A stretch of 64,000 nucleotides of DNA. It comes from Oreohelix idahoensis (lineage: Eukaryota > Mollusca > Gastropoda > Stylommatophora > Oreohelicidae). Positions within the stretch are counted from its first letter, which is position 1. Each line of letters opens with the position of its first letter. Under the pieces are notes generated by a model, which ran no database searches, was not told the DNA's origin, and saw nothing but the letters and a program-made list of their open reading frames with translations. The translations under genes were made by a program, and so were the position numbers. Positions 13,080 to 24,169 of the stretch are shown piece after piece. The stretch lies in the NCBI GenBank assembly GCA_024509875.1, contig JAMPIV010004263.1:310001-374000 (forward strand), given 5' to 3'.

Positions 13080-13758
13080 ATTATGTCAGTGAATGAGACA
13101 CGTGGAGATAGAAAATAGGAAAAAGAATAACCTGGTTCCTACAACTTACGAGAAAAAAAAACCAAAAATTCAAAAGATGATATCCTTAACCCTGGGATAC
13201 CTCCTCCAAAATAAAATCTAACTATCGCTGCTATTATCGGCAATAAAGCACTTAATGCAAAACACGACTACGCCAACTAAATGGTAGTTAAGATTCCTTC
13301 TGAAAAATAAGTTGCTACAGTGGAAAAGCAAAATAATTATTGCAAAAATTAAAGAGAAAAATAATCCCTTAATTATAAAGTCCACTATCAAGTTCACCCC
13401 TGAAGACAGTTAGGGTAAGGGAGGCAATTAATCTGGACAAATAGTCCGAAACGCACTCCTTAGCTTTTGCTCAAACACCTACTTCTTCAAAACCCAGTGA
13501 ATGTTATACACTCACTACTTTACCAGCGTTTAGTATTACAAAATCAGTAATTAACATATATTCCGACAATCAACCTGTAACTGAAATGTATATTATTTCT
13601 AAATGCTGTGGAAAAAAACTATCAGTTTGTGTGGTCAGCACGCCCGTAAACAGATCGTTAGTCTAGGGGATAAATTATTTTTAAAAGATACAAAACTCAC
13701 AAGACATCACTCTCTTACTCTATTACAGAATAAAGAATCTTAAATACAAAATCCAGAT
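13080..13758 (-). other. 5' untranslated leader of the RT-less element
   Basis: AT-rich, non-coding sequence between the gag ATG (13079) and the primer-site repeats. No gene is visible. It would be the transcript leader and packaging region by position. Confidence 0.6.
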
Positions 13759-13881
13759 AGACGAGTCCACGTTTGTCGTACTCGTCTTCCTATTCTAAGT
13801 TCAAAGACCGGAAACGAGCAACCATTTGTCGTAGTCGTCTTCCTATTCTAAGTTCAAAAATCCGTCGGACGAGAACCCATT
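13759..13881 (-). other. Triplicated primer-binding-site region
   Basis: Next to the 5' LTR the motif made of the LTR terminus plus the primer-site start occurs three times: ACGAG...CCATTTGTCGTA at about 13761, 13814 and 13869, with the same ~35-bp spacer (TCTTCCTATTCTAAGTTCAA core) between them. On the - strand the copy touching the LTR reads TGGGTTCTCGTCCGACGG, beginning with the TGG that pairs with tRNA CCA. The tRNA could not be identified. Confidence 0.65.
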
Positions 13882-16343
13882 TGTCGTAGATTTTGGATAG
13901 GAGAATTAAGACTTGGGTTTGGTCCCTTCTGAATAGGTTTGAATAGGTGATTGGCACCGTGAGAATTAGTAAAACAATAGAATTTCCACCCAGGTGAGAT
14001 GATAGACTGTGGTATAGAGGCTGTCGCTGAAAGCGAAAAGAATTCTTCTCTCTCTCACCTATCCTCTACGACAACTTTTACAGAATCCGACAGTCTAATG
14101 CACATATATATTACATATATTTCTATCTACTCACGGGCACGCACATACACGTGACGACAGTTAAACACACAGACTTGGAAAATCTATAACAATTCTAATA
14201 CAGATAATTGGGATCGAGCTGACCAACGCACTGATTTTTTTGTTCAAGAGAGATATTTTAATTATCATATCAAAATTTCTCACAACACCAAAAATTACAT
14301 CAAGGAAAAACATATACAAATAGTCATAAAATTTAAGAAAATGCTACAAGGATGATAGCCCGTTAAAATCTTACTCTAGGTTTAGCCCACAGCCCCGTTA
14401 AGAGAACAGATGATGGCCCAAAGAGTTATAGATACGTAGGGTTGAGGCTAAGAGTTTTTCTTCTTTTCTCGTAAATGTATGCACAGAGTTGAATAATCTG
14501 ATTTAGCCTAAGAAGTAAAGAAACTCTAGCAAATAGTAACAAATTCTGCAGGTTAAACAAAAAGAATTAAGACAGTAAATGGGTGACAATCTATAACTGT
14601 AAAATAACACTCTGATCTGCGTACACTCATTCATTCAGCCATGGCCATGGGTACACAGTTATACTCACAACTTTGCTCGCTGCCTCTGGGAACATACTCA
14701 ATTCTAGGACCTTCACACAGACCCGAAAATGCAGTCCTTGACCAAGAAATCCCCAGTTCCAAAAGACGTACTAAACTCTCAGGGAACGATTCCTTGGGTG
14801 TTCTAATTTTTCGAATGTCTGATTAAGTCACATAAAATATTGTCCCGGCACGAAAGTTAGCAGAGCACAATGTCATTAGCTTTGGTTTCTAGAATTTAAG
14901 GAATGTCAGATCGGTGTCTACTTTCAGGAAGTTACTATATTTGGTCACCACAGTACTAGTCAAAACTCTGTCGGAATGTTTCTGATCTTTGCTTGCCACA
15001 ACGGGCTGAATTGTACTGAAGAGTTATTCTGGAAGAATTAATTCTGGCGCGAAGGCCTCTTACTTCATTTAACTGTTACAGTTCATGTAATCAAAGTGAT
15101 TTGTTTCTTCCCAAATAAAGTTCACGTACTAGAACGCTGGTAAAGTTGGGTACCACCGTTTCACTATATAAAAGAAAGAACACATATCAAATAATTTTAC
15201 AATATGTACCCACTATAACTTACATTATTAAACCGCAAGTGTACTGCTTGACTTATCATTTAAATTTCCCGTAAAGTAAGTTATATTTTTTTTAAAAATC
15301 ATCAATCCCCATGAATTTAGGAACACGTGCGTGTTCCGTCAACATCTCATGAGGTTTCTAGCATTTGTAAGTTAGTTTAGAAAAATATGATCTCGTCTGA
15401 TTTCTTAGCAGTAAAATTAACTTCATTATAGCTACATTATTGTTTAGTAAGCTAAGATATAATTTATTCTGCTATCCACTGAAACACGTCACTAGAAAAT
15501 AATACAGACTATATAAATTTGGCACTCGGCGCAAAATCTAACTAGTGAAATATGAAATAAGCGACTTAACACTTTATCATTTCACAAAATACTAGATATA
15601 ATATATATTACCTCACACAGAACTACAGGTAGTCGCACAACTTAAGAATTATATGCTGAATATTTAAGGAAGTCTAGAAGTTCGACAAATTGCCGAAACA
15701 AACTGAGAAACTTCGCTAACAGCTATTCTGTTTCGAACAACCTGTCTACTGCGAATATAGGAGCGAGAATGAAATTAAAGTTTCAAACTCGGGCCAATAT
15801 CTTAAAATCAGACAAAGGGCCCCAACTTATTTCGCCAAGCGAAATTATCTCCCCTACTCTCAACATTTACGTCAGCTTAACGCGTGACGTAACTGCCACC
15901 AGTGACCGAGAAATGCGCGTGACAGTTGCAAATCTCAGACAACCGTCTACAACTGCGTCGTACAGATGCCGGGTTTGACACCTTAAGCTAGTGACAGGTG
16001 AAAAATGGTAGACCAAAAGTCTGCTCTATGTCCAGCGAAACGAATTTCTCACACCCCAGGCCCAGGAATCTGGTCGGGCCGCGCTCTGACGGGGGAAACT
16101 GCAGACGTATGTCTGGCGAGAACCGTATCTTCACAGCTATCTGCGCGACTGACATCTGATGCAATAAGGTTACTAGTCAGTATGAGAAAGAAAAACGATG
16201 ATGGGAAAGAAATATATTTTTCGCAACGAGTGATGCGAAAAAAAACAGGAAAAACCAGTACGGAAAGATAATAAAATAAAAGGATGCGGGTGAGAGAATA
16301 GGAAGAAGATGTAGGCAATTTAATGATCAAAACCCACGTGACA
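13882..16343 (-). repeat. 5' LTR of the RT-less element
   Basis: This is the right copy of the LTR, 2462 bp, TG...CA, nearly identical to 7446-9912. Transcription of the element would start within this LTR on the - strand. Confidence 0.92.
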
Positions 16344-16348
16344 GCCAC
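16344..16348. repeat. Target-site duplication GCCAC (right)
   Basis: Matches 7441-7445 exactly and directly follows the CA end of the right LTR. Confidence 0.9.
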
Positions 16349-16629
16349 TGTTGGACCACGACTTCGGAGAACAGGGAAGGCAACCCGTGACAAGCTGACA
16401 TGTTGCACAAGCGGCTATTCATATCTAATCGCAACCCTGTTTCGAACTGTGCCCCAAAAAATGTCTGACAAATATTGGAATCGAAGTTATAAATAAAAAA
16501 ATAAAAAATTCTAACTCGAAGGAAAACTCCATGTATCAATACATACTCTGCCCTTGTCTCCTATTGCCTCCGTGAATCTGGTTATTGTTTATTGATGGTA
16601 TGTTTATAACCAATAAGAATTTATATATA

Positions 16630-16805
16630 TATATATAGACCCCAGAGGGAGGGCGAAAGACAACCTGGCGGAGAACAATGGAGGCTGCAGTGCAAAACAT
16701 GAACCAGAATTGGGGCACGGCACGAAGGATGGCCATCAACCGAGCAAAATGGAGACAGTATGTTGCTGCCATACAAGACGCCACTAGGCGTGATGGCCGC
16801 TGACT
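16630..16805 (+). mobile_element. LINE 3'-terminal coding fragment (family C)
   Basis: On the + strand, after a (TA)n run, the frame reads Thr-Pro-Glu-Gly-Gly-Arg-Lys-Thr-Thr-Trp-Arg-Arg-Thr and continues for about 50 codons to TGA near 16803. This Gly-Arg-Lys-Thr-Thr-Trp-Arg-Arg block is typical of the C-terminal end of RTE-like LINE proteins. A related fragment lies on the other strand at 26450-26840. Confidence 0.6.
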
Positions 16806-17239
16806 GCTTTGTCATTCAGGGGCTAATGATCCAAGAAGACAAGAAGGGAAGAAGGTGACCACAGTAGTCTTTGCGGAGAGAAAGAAAGAATATGACTACT
16901 GCGTCTTCAGAGATATCGACGGGGGGACCATTTCTGATGATCAGACTACCTGCTGTTGTATCGCTCTGTATAGAGTTTCCTATCTTATAAAGTAGCTAAT
17001 ACGAGGATGTGCATGAGGAAGGCAACTTCATCATAGCAAACAAGTTGCTACAAAAACCCACCTTGGCTACAGCACATGAATGAATTACTGCATGATTTCT
17101 GGTATATTGCCAATAGCATTGGTGATTCCATAATGTTGGGGAACACAATGGAACCTGATGATGATGAATGAAAGAATTTGATGATGATGTCAAGGCTAGT
17201 TGCCATGTTAAAATATGGACTCTTATTTTCTTCTGCTTC
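16806..17239. other. Non-coding, no feature recognised
   Basis: No gene or repeat supported. ATGATG-rich patches near 17160-17195 may be the tail of the LINE fragment before it. Confidence 0.4.
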
Positions 17240-17266
17240 TTCAGTACTATGTCAGTACTATGTCAG
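17240..17266. repeat. Left remnant of the 11-bp tandem array
   Basis: About two and a half copies of the 11-bp unit TATGTCAGTAC, cut off at GTCAG where the solo LTR begins. It joins perfectly in register with the array resuming at 19556. Confidence 0.8.
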
Positions 17267-19555
17267 TGTAGTGGTTTTGATGGTATTGTATGATGGTGAT
17301 ATTACTAAGTGTGATGCATGAGGTCAGCTGTGAAGGCTCCTGAGATAAAATGTAGCTGTGAATTGTCAGAAGGCCCTTCGTGCTACCACTACGACCTCAC
17401 ACCTATCTTTTTTTACTAATGAATGTGGCTACGTTAAATGTCTAGGGTAATGATATGTAATGTGTTGTGGTAGTTTAAATACACACACACAGATATTTAA
17501 TAAGTCTAATAATATTAATAAAAATGTTATAATACACTGAACTAACTCAAGTTGTGTAAAATTTGGATAGTATTTTTCTTAAAATTTATTGGTTCTGGAC
17601 CAAGGTTTTATTTTGGCCAGAACATATGAAAGGTTTTGCAATTATAAAAGAAATGCATGAATATGACATAATAAATGCAAGGTGTGTACATATGTATGTT
17701 ACTATACTAGTTAATATTAATAATGTTTATACTTGTAATCTATTTGGGAGAACATTTAATGGATGTGCTGTTGGGGTGACCTCATCACTCCCTGTCTATG
17801 GTGACTACACATTGTCCAGTTATTTGATGGAACTTTTAGCAAATAAGTTGAGTTGGTGAATTCTCAGCAGACCAGTCGCTCACGTAGCTTGAATGTGTAG
17901 CTCTGGTGCTGAGATCTGGTGGCCCCACCTCTCCGTGCTTGGGGGCAATATCAGAAGTTTGGTGGCCCCACCTCTCCGTGCTTGGGGGCTATAATAGGCT
18001 GCTCTGACAAAATGTTACTGCACGGGTCCACTCTTGTAATATTCATCAACTCATTTTACACCGCATTGGTGCCAAATAAAACTCACAGTTCTGCAATCAA
18101 AGTATTAGTCATGTGTCAGAATTCCATCCTCTAACCATTTCTGGACACAACACTAAACAACAACAACACCACATAGACGGGTCAGATCTTTCTGACCAAA
18201 CAACACATCTTACCAAGTTGGTTTCACATAGGATAAGTTCTCCCAGACTACATATTCTGAAATATGTTCATTAGCTTCCTGCCATAGAATAGGATAGGTG
18301 ATATGTTTCACTGATCTCAACACTTGATCTATCCTTCATAATCCTTGCTGGAGTTTATGTATTTTATTTGTCTCTAGACCCTGAACTGGGGCGGGGGGTC
18401 TAGAGCGAATCCTTACTTGTTGTAAGGGACAGATTATGCTATTGCAGTATCAAATCACTCGAAACCTTAAACAAATATTAAAATGTACAAAGAAATAATT
18501 TCAGTCTTACCAGAATTATGAATATAGAACACAGTTAAATGCTAGCAAAGCTCAGCTGAGCTGCTGGCTTTAGGATGGCGTCCCTCTAAATATTTCAATA
18601 GCTTCTGGGAATTACACCACTTAATAATTCACTGTGTCTACTAGGACAACTTATACTGAATGGCACAAAATGCGCGTCTGAGCGCCGATAATATATTCAT
18701 CTATGGCCAATCACTGCCTTTTCTTTTTTCAAATTCAAATATCCTACCAAAAAGTCATTTCAGTCATATCTCAGTCAAGTATGCCTTATTGTCTGTTGGT
18801 CCGTCCGTCTCTACTTGCGTTTCACAAAAAAAAAACACTTGTTTTTTTAACCATCTCTGCCTTTAAAGTTATTTTTAGCCACAATTCACCATCCCACCCC
18901 GTCTCTTCATTCCAACTAGATTTTAGCACTTGCGTCTTCAAGGCCACAAGTTTTGAAAATTAGTTACATGTTTTATTGCAATGCAGTCGATCGTTGATAG
19001 GAACAACACAGTCTTTTGTCAATATCTTTCTTATTATCTGTCCGTCTGTATAAATGAAAGTATATTATTTCACTGCTCAAGATGGGCCATCCGGCCAGCT
19101 AGGTTTTATATTCCTAACATTATTATTAAGAAAAGTTACTTTTTCAAATATTTCTAGAATCTTCTATAATGCGTTCATCACTGCATTCAAATAAACGGAC
19201 TAAGTTATCGCAAAAGCGTCCAAGAAATGACTGTGGCGTATAATATCCAAGGTCCCTTTTGTCGATTTCTTTACTTTATGTCAACTTGGGGAACGTGACT
19301 TTTTCCTCCTTTCCCCACCAATTTGCGTCCTTTTAGCCTTGCTAGTTTCAAGCACGCGTTCAGTCAGATTTTTCCTTTTGATCTCCGTTCTCATCCCGTT
19401 CCGTTTTGCCTTCAAGTCTAACAATTTAATTTCCATGGCGGGTGATGACCCGCGGCGTGGGCGATCATGTATTCTAGCAGCTTACGCATAGTTTTTATCC
19501 TTACGTTGTATCATTGGAGATATTTTAACGTTGTATCACGGTTAATTTTGTGACA
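17267..19555. mobile_element. Solo LTR (same clade as the 34791-46099 element), 2289 bp
   Basis: TG...CA ends, flanked by GTCAG at 17262-17266 and 19556-19560. The first ~200 bases follow the LTRs at 34791 and 43685 (shared block AGGTCAGCTGTGAAGG, then a run ending TACGT-AAATGTCTAGGGTAATG). A CCAAT motif lies at almost the same distance from the left end (near 18709; near 45127 in the other LTR). No coding interior remains, so it is a solo LTR left by recombination. It is clearly diverged, hence old. Confidence 0.75.
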
Positions 19556-19894
19556 GTCAGCACTATGTCAGTATTGTCAGTACTATGTCAGCTCTATGTC
19601 AGTACTATGTCAGTACTATGTCAGCACTATGTCAGTACTATGTCAGTACTATGTGAGCACTATGTCAGCACTATGTCAGTACTATGTCAGCTCTATGTCA
19701 GTACTATGTCAGTACTATGTCAGTACTATGTCAGCACTATGTCAGTACTATGTCAGCACTATGTCAGCACTATGTCAGTATTATGTCAGTACTATGTGAG
19801 CACTATGTGAGCACTATGTCAGTACTATGTCAGTACTATGTCAGTACTATGTCAGCACTATGTCAGTACTATGTCAGCACTATGTCAGCACTAT
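19556..19894. repeat. 11-bp tandem array (TATGTCAGTAC/TATGTCAGCAC), middle part
   Basis: About 30 copies of an 11-bp unit alternating mainly between ...GTAC and ...GCAC ends. Eleven is not a multiple of three and the unit contains no stop, so all three frames stay open. The apparent proteins are repeats of the unit, not genes. Confidence 0.95.
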
Positions 19895-21360
19895 TGATAA
19901 CGTCTCTTTTTCTTGGAAGACAGACATCATCATCATCAGTTGATAAGATCTCTATGGTGTTGTTTGCTCCACTGTAGTGTATGGAATGTCAACTTGACCT
20001 ACGCAGTGGTGTGTAGACATGGATTGAGTGTATAATGTGCGAATGATAATAAGGGTTCGTGGTGTTGACAAATGTTCTTTTCTCACACTCATGTATGGCT
20101 GGAAGTCATCGACACCAACGACTGTGTACCTTTCTACAGTTTAATTGGACGTATACACTCGACAGCACAGATAGTGACAAATCACAGGTTGGCATAATAC
20201 ATCATGGTACAGTGGATAAATGGTCTTGCAATGCTACATGGGCACTCATGTAGAATAATTGTATAATGGACTGTCAGTAGCCAAGCACTCAGTATCGCCC
20301 ATACATATATATCATCTGACTTCACTGACTGAGCACGTCAGCTTATAAATAATATTTCAGATGGCTTCTAGACCTAATCTCGTCTAGCGACGATTCTTTA
20401 ACATCATGTTCAGCACATATTTTTTCCATATAATAATATTGAACCGCTAATAAAGGGTTCTCATGTGTAGCAGTGATCTCTGGACTAATCAAGCGATAAT
20501 ACGGGCATCCCTTTTCTCTTCTTGAAAGTCACTACATGTTTGGTTCCAAGATGGCTTCACTCGTGAGCTGTCACTCACGTTTGGATACAGATAATGAATC
20601 TGTCCTAAAGTTAGTCATTCATAAAACATTTCATTGCTCTGTAGATTTGATCATGAACAATTGACTGCATTCTACAGGATATAGTGCTGCTAGGAATCGA
20701 AGTCGTTTTTCATCGAGTCAAATATATTCTCTTAGACATACAAATCGTACCTATCGAAAATGGTGGCTTCGTACGAGAGTTCATAAGAGTATCTTTGATT
20801 ACCTTGGTATCAGAAATATGATTCTGCCATTCCTTGGCAATACGAATAAACACTGGGGTAAAGCATACACGATAGGTCTAGACGACTATCACTTTCCCCA
20901 CAAATACTGAGATCACTTTTTCCCGGCGACAAGCCGACATAGAAAAACACAGTCCCCATCAGGACGAAGCCAAATCACACCACACTCTAGCGGCACATCC
21001 GCCGAATAGCCTTTGACCTCTCTAGAGACAACAGAACATATAGTTCGACTTAGATATGTAAAGATATACAGATATAAGACAAACTCGTCCTACTCAGACA
21101 AACAATACACATAAATTCAGGCCATAGATATTCTGAAGCAAGAACAATCTATTACCACCCAAACAACGAATAAATCGCAGTAAAATGGATTCATCCGCGG
21201 AGTTCGATCGAAGAGACGGCACAACTTTCAAGGGAAGTAACTCAATAATGACTTTCCCTTAAGCACTAAAAAAATTACCTATTTTGTTTACAAAATATTT
21301 GCGAACATAACAAGTATACTAATGTATAATATTGTAAGATATCAAAGACTGCACGTAACA
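19895..21360. mobile_element. Second solo-LTR-like insertion in the 11-bp array, 1466 bp
   Basis: The array stops at ...CACTAT (19894) and resumes with ACTATGTCAG at 21361. The inserted 1466 bp begin TGATAACG and end GTAACA, and ACTAT is duplicated on both sides (19890-19894, 21361-21365). These are the marks of a solo LTR. Its family is not recognised. On the - strand it would start TGTTACGTG, close to the TGTCACGT start of the RT-less element's LTR, which hints at kinship only. No gene is visible inside. Confidence 0.65.
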
Positions 21361-21689
21361 ACTATGTCAGCACTATGTCGGTACTGTGTCAGTAATATGT
21401 CAGTACTATGTCAGCACTATGTCAGCACTATGTCAGCACTATGTCAGCACTATGTCAGTACTATGTCAGTACTATGTCAGTACTATGTCAGTATTATGTC
21501 ATTACAATGTCAGTACTATGTCAGCACTATGTCAGCACTATGTCAGTACTATGTCAGTACTATGTCAGTACTATGTCAGTATTATGTCATTACTATGTCA
21601 GTACTATGTCAGTACTATGTCAGTACTATGTCAGTACTATGTCATTATTATGTCATTACTATGTCAGTACTATGTCAGTACTATGTCAG
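21361..21689. repeat. 11-bp tandem array, right part
   Basis: About 30 further copies of the same 11-bp unit, here with extra variants (GTCATTAC, GTCATTAT). It continues the array of 19556-19894 in register once the intervening insertion is removed. Confidence 0.95.
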
Positions 21690-21716
21690 ATACCATAATT
21701 TTATGTCTTTATTAAA

Positions 21717-21962
21717 TGTAAAGGTAGTTCCATAACGGATACTGCCGTGGGGGAGTGAGGTGTTAGAGACTTCCCTATATTAGGTCCAGCATCGAGAGGT
21801 GGGGGTGACCTGTTCCCTTCCTCGCTGTATTTTCCTTCCCTTATTCAAGAAGAGAGTCAGGTACCCCTTTACAGCTGGGTAGACTGGATACCGTGAATCG
21901 AACCCCGCACTTTTGCTGCGAGAGACCAGCGACTCTAACACTTCTGTCAATCAGGGCGCTCA
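21717..21962 (-). repeat. tRNA-derived SINE (type 2)
   Basis: On the - strand a tRNA-like head with the B-box-like GGGGTTCGATTC (near 21900) is followed by a conserved body containing AGCTGTAAAGGGGTACCTGACTC and ends near GGAACTACCTTTACAT at about 21720. Two related copies on the + strand lie at 62230-62415 and 62745-62890. Confidence 0.65.
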
Positions 21963-22007
21963 CTGTTCATCCATTCTGTTGTTTACTTCTTTCCATTTCA
22001 CGATGGT

Positions 22008-22296
22008 TAAAAAGAGTTTTTAAAAAAGGGATCCCATTTAGGTATATCGGGAATATGGTGGTAGGCCTATATTCTCTTGCCCATACTGCACACTAGGGGT
22101 GATGTGGTCAGCATCATGTCGGACGCCATAACCTTGCCGCCTTAAATTTCCCAGAAGTTGCTCTGTGACCCAATTCATGAGGTTGGGTCGACACGGGAGC
22201 CGTTTGTGGTCTAACAAATTCCAACTCAGCTGGGGGATCGAACCATGGACCACCGAGCTGGGAAGCCAGTGCACTAACCATTGTGCTACCTCGGCT
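22008..22296 (-). repeat. tRNA-derived SINE (type 1), full length
   Basis: The - strand head carries an A box (TAGCACAATGGTTAGTGC) and a B box (GGTTCGATCCC), the internal RNA polymerase III promoter of tRNA-like SINEs, at about 22230-22290. The body shares long matches with copies at 52310-52562 and 51450-51640. It ends in an A-poor tail near GGGATCC at 22028. Confidence 0.75.
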
Positions 22297-22689
22297 CTTA
22301 CCGCGCTTCCGCGATGTTAAACTATCTAGAATAATCTCTGTTTGTCTTTATCTCTTTATGTCTTTAATATTTATTGTTGTGACAGTGAATTCTAGCTTGC
22401 CTCGTCCCGTAATCATTCGTCATTTTTCTTTGCATACCTTATGGAGCATAGAGCCACCATTACGACTGGTACCCCTTGCAGGAAGCCTTCATCAAGTATT
22501 CATACGCTCTTGCCACGGTGGTTTTTGTAGGAACTTGTTTTACATGCTGAACCTACCAGATAAATGCACCACAACCTCATATTAGTTGTCTTCTACGACA
22601 TGCCCGAGGGCTCGGTAGGACTGTTCTTTCTGTCTCTCTTCAGAGACCTGGTTGTGTCTACATACGGGGTCAGATTTTCAGACACTTAG

Positions 22690-22930
22690 GTATTAAACAC
22701 AGTTAGAAAACATTTAGATATTTAGACGTAGACTGTTCTCACATCTCTCTGAATATTCACACAGTTTGTGAGAAAGTTTCAGACTTAGGTATTTAGACTC
22801 AAATGGGACTGAGATCTCTCTGAATGTTGAAATAGTCAGTGACAACGCTTGGACACTTAGTTATTCCAACTCAGATTGTATTCACATCTCCCTGAATATT
22901 AACATGAGCTAATGAGAAAGTTTAAAATAA
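22690..22930. repeat. Imperfect ~70-bp tandem repeat, about three units
   Basis: Three diverged copies share the order TTTAGAC - ACATCTCTCTGAATATT - GTGAGAAAGTTT - ACACTTAG. Unit length is about 66-72 bp. Confidence 0.6.
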
Positions 22931-23387
22931 TTGATGCAGTCAACTAAAAGGTCTTTATTTATTTGTTTTAAAAGTGGCTGTTAGTGTAATAACAAACAAG
23001 CAATAAAGAAAATGATTCAAGAAGTTGAACTACGCGTTTACACTTTAATGACTTTGAATGTAAACATGATAGAAGCACGACGCAAACGGCACACAAGAAC
23101 ATAATATATTAAGTTGTAAATACGGTCCCATTGTTTAAGGCTTCAACATTACCGCCATCTTGGATGCCTCCGTCGTTCAATCCGTATTTCCACCAGTTGC
23201 ATAAATTTTAATTTGTGATACTCGCCTTAAGTGCATCCAAAGAATGTGGTTTTTATGAGTAGACAACAGTTTAAACTTTGTAAATAATGCTTTTTAACAT
23301 CGTTTACAGTGTCCAAAGATATTACAGTTTAAAGTTGCACGAGGACTTTATGAACACCTGAATAACCGCTCATGTTTGTTATTTCAG
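22931..23387. other. Intron sequence before the second exon
   Basis: AT-rich non-coding sequence ending in the acceptor GTTATTTCAG at 23378-23387. Nothing else recognised. Confidence 0.5.
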
Positions 23388-23456
23388 CCATCTCCAAGCC
23401 TATTGAGTGCAAGCCTGGTTTTGAGCCAAGCAAATCAAATCCAAAAACATGCATTG
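23388..23456 (+). CDS. Short EGF-like exon (host gene exon b)
   Basis: A 69-bp exon, phase 1 at both ends, between acceptor TTATTTCAG and donor GTATAA. It encodes 23 residues containing Glu-Cys-Lys-Pro-Gly-Phe-Glu-Pro and a second Cys ten residues on, which is the C-terminal part of an EGF module (last two cysteines around Gly-Phe). The front half of the module is absent, so this is a half-module exon. Its last base G plus AT of the next exon forms the Asp that starts a calcium-binding EGF, strong support for the splice pair. It could be skipped without changing frame. Confidence 0.7.
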
Positions 23457-23527
23457 GTATAAACTTCGTTTTGTTTTGCCTTCAATAAGATATATATATA
23501 CATTATGTGATTGCTTCATCATTTAGC

Positions 23528-23790
23528 TCCGAGATGAGCATGTGACTTCAACAAGCTAATGCCAAATCTTCCTGTCTAAGCCATCAGGTTAAGATCTGTC
23601 CATGTCATCATAATCCATTTCATATGTGTCTCCACTTTTCTTATCCATACGTTCTTTAGCCTCTTTCTACCTCTATTACCACGTGGATTCCAGAACAAAG
23701 ACTACCTGGTAATGCTATAAACAGGTTTCTTGAATGTGTGTCCTGTCTATCTCCAGCGTCTTTATGTCATCTCCTGTCCTACCAGCTTTT
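23528..23790 (-). mobile_element. Worn RTE family B 3' tail
   Basis: Follows the tail at 5705-6150 and 63186-63640 with many changes: GCTAATGCCAAATCTTCCTG, then GTGGATTCCAGAACAAAGAC and ATGCTATAAACAGGTTTC. It starts only ~70 bp after exon b and is antisense to the host gene. Confidence 0.6.
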
Positions 23791-24169
23791 GTCTATGTGG
23801 ATAGATTATACTTATTTGTGTGTTCGACATGAAGTATTTTGATCATCATACATTTCCCAGCTCAATCAAGTCTCCCATAGTCTATATATATACATATATA
23901 TGTATATGGTTGTTTACGTTGGGTTTAGTTACCGGCCTCTTGAATGTCAGAACATTATTATCTTTTTTCATCTTTCTTTTATCTAGTGAAGGAAGGGTTT
24001 TAGCTGGGATTGCTTATTGGTTTCCGATCCAGTAGATATATTGCCACTCTAGGTGTTGTCATGTTATGATTTTTTATGATGGCTTTAACTTCTGTGATCC
24101 ATCTTTCTTTTTTTTTTTTTTTTTTTTTAATTGAGGATGTCTTTCTCTGTTCTTATCCAAACCACTGGA

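Larger units (their letters stand above)
7446..16343 (-). mobile_element. Intact-ended LTR retrotransposon lacking RT (Gag-PR-IN type)
   Basis: Two long direct repeats (7446-9912 and 13882-16343) begin TGTCGTAG and end ACGTGACA on the + strand and are flanked by the 5-bp duplication GCCAC. The repeats are almost identical over 2.46 kb, so the insertion is recent. The 3969-bp interior holds one long frame on the - strand for Gag, aspartic protease and integrase, a primer-site region beside the right LTR and a polypurine tract beside the left LTR. There is no room for, and no trace of, reverse transcriptase or RNase H. Integrase and Gag resemble the second LTR element (34791-46099), where RT-RH follows IN. 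The element is therefore probably a deletion derivative moved by enzymes of relatives. Confidence 0.9.

Noticed and set aside
19550..21735. Repetitive frames rich in Met-Ser-Val-Leu-Cys-Gln-Tyr-Tyr
   Set aside because: An 11-bp repeat without stops is open in all three frames at once; the same residues appear in each frame.
22230..22296. Functional tRNA gene
   Set aside because: A and B boxes are present, but the sequence continues into a shared SINE body and the arms do not form a clear cloverleaf.
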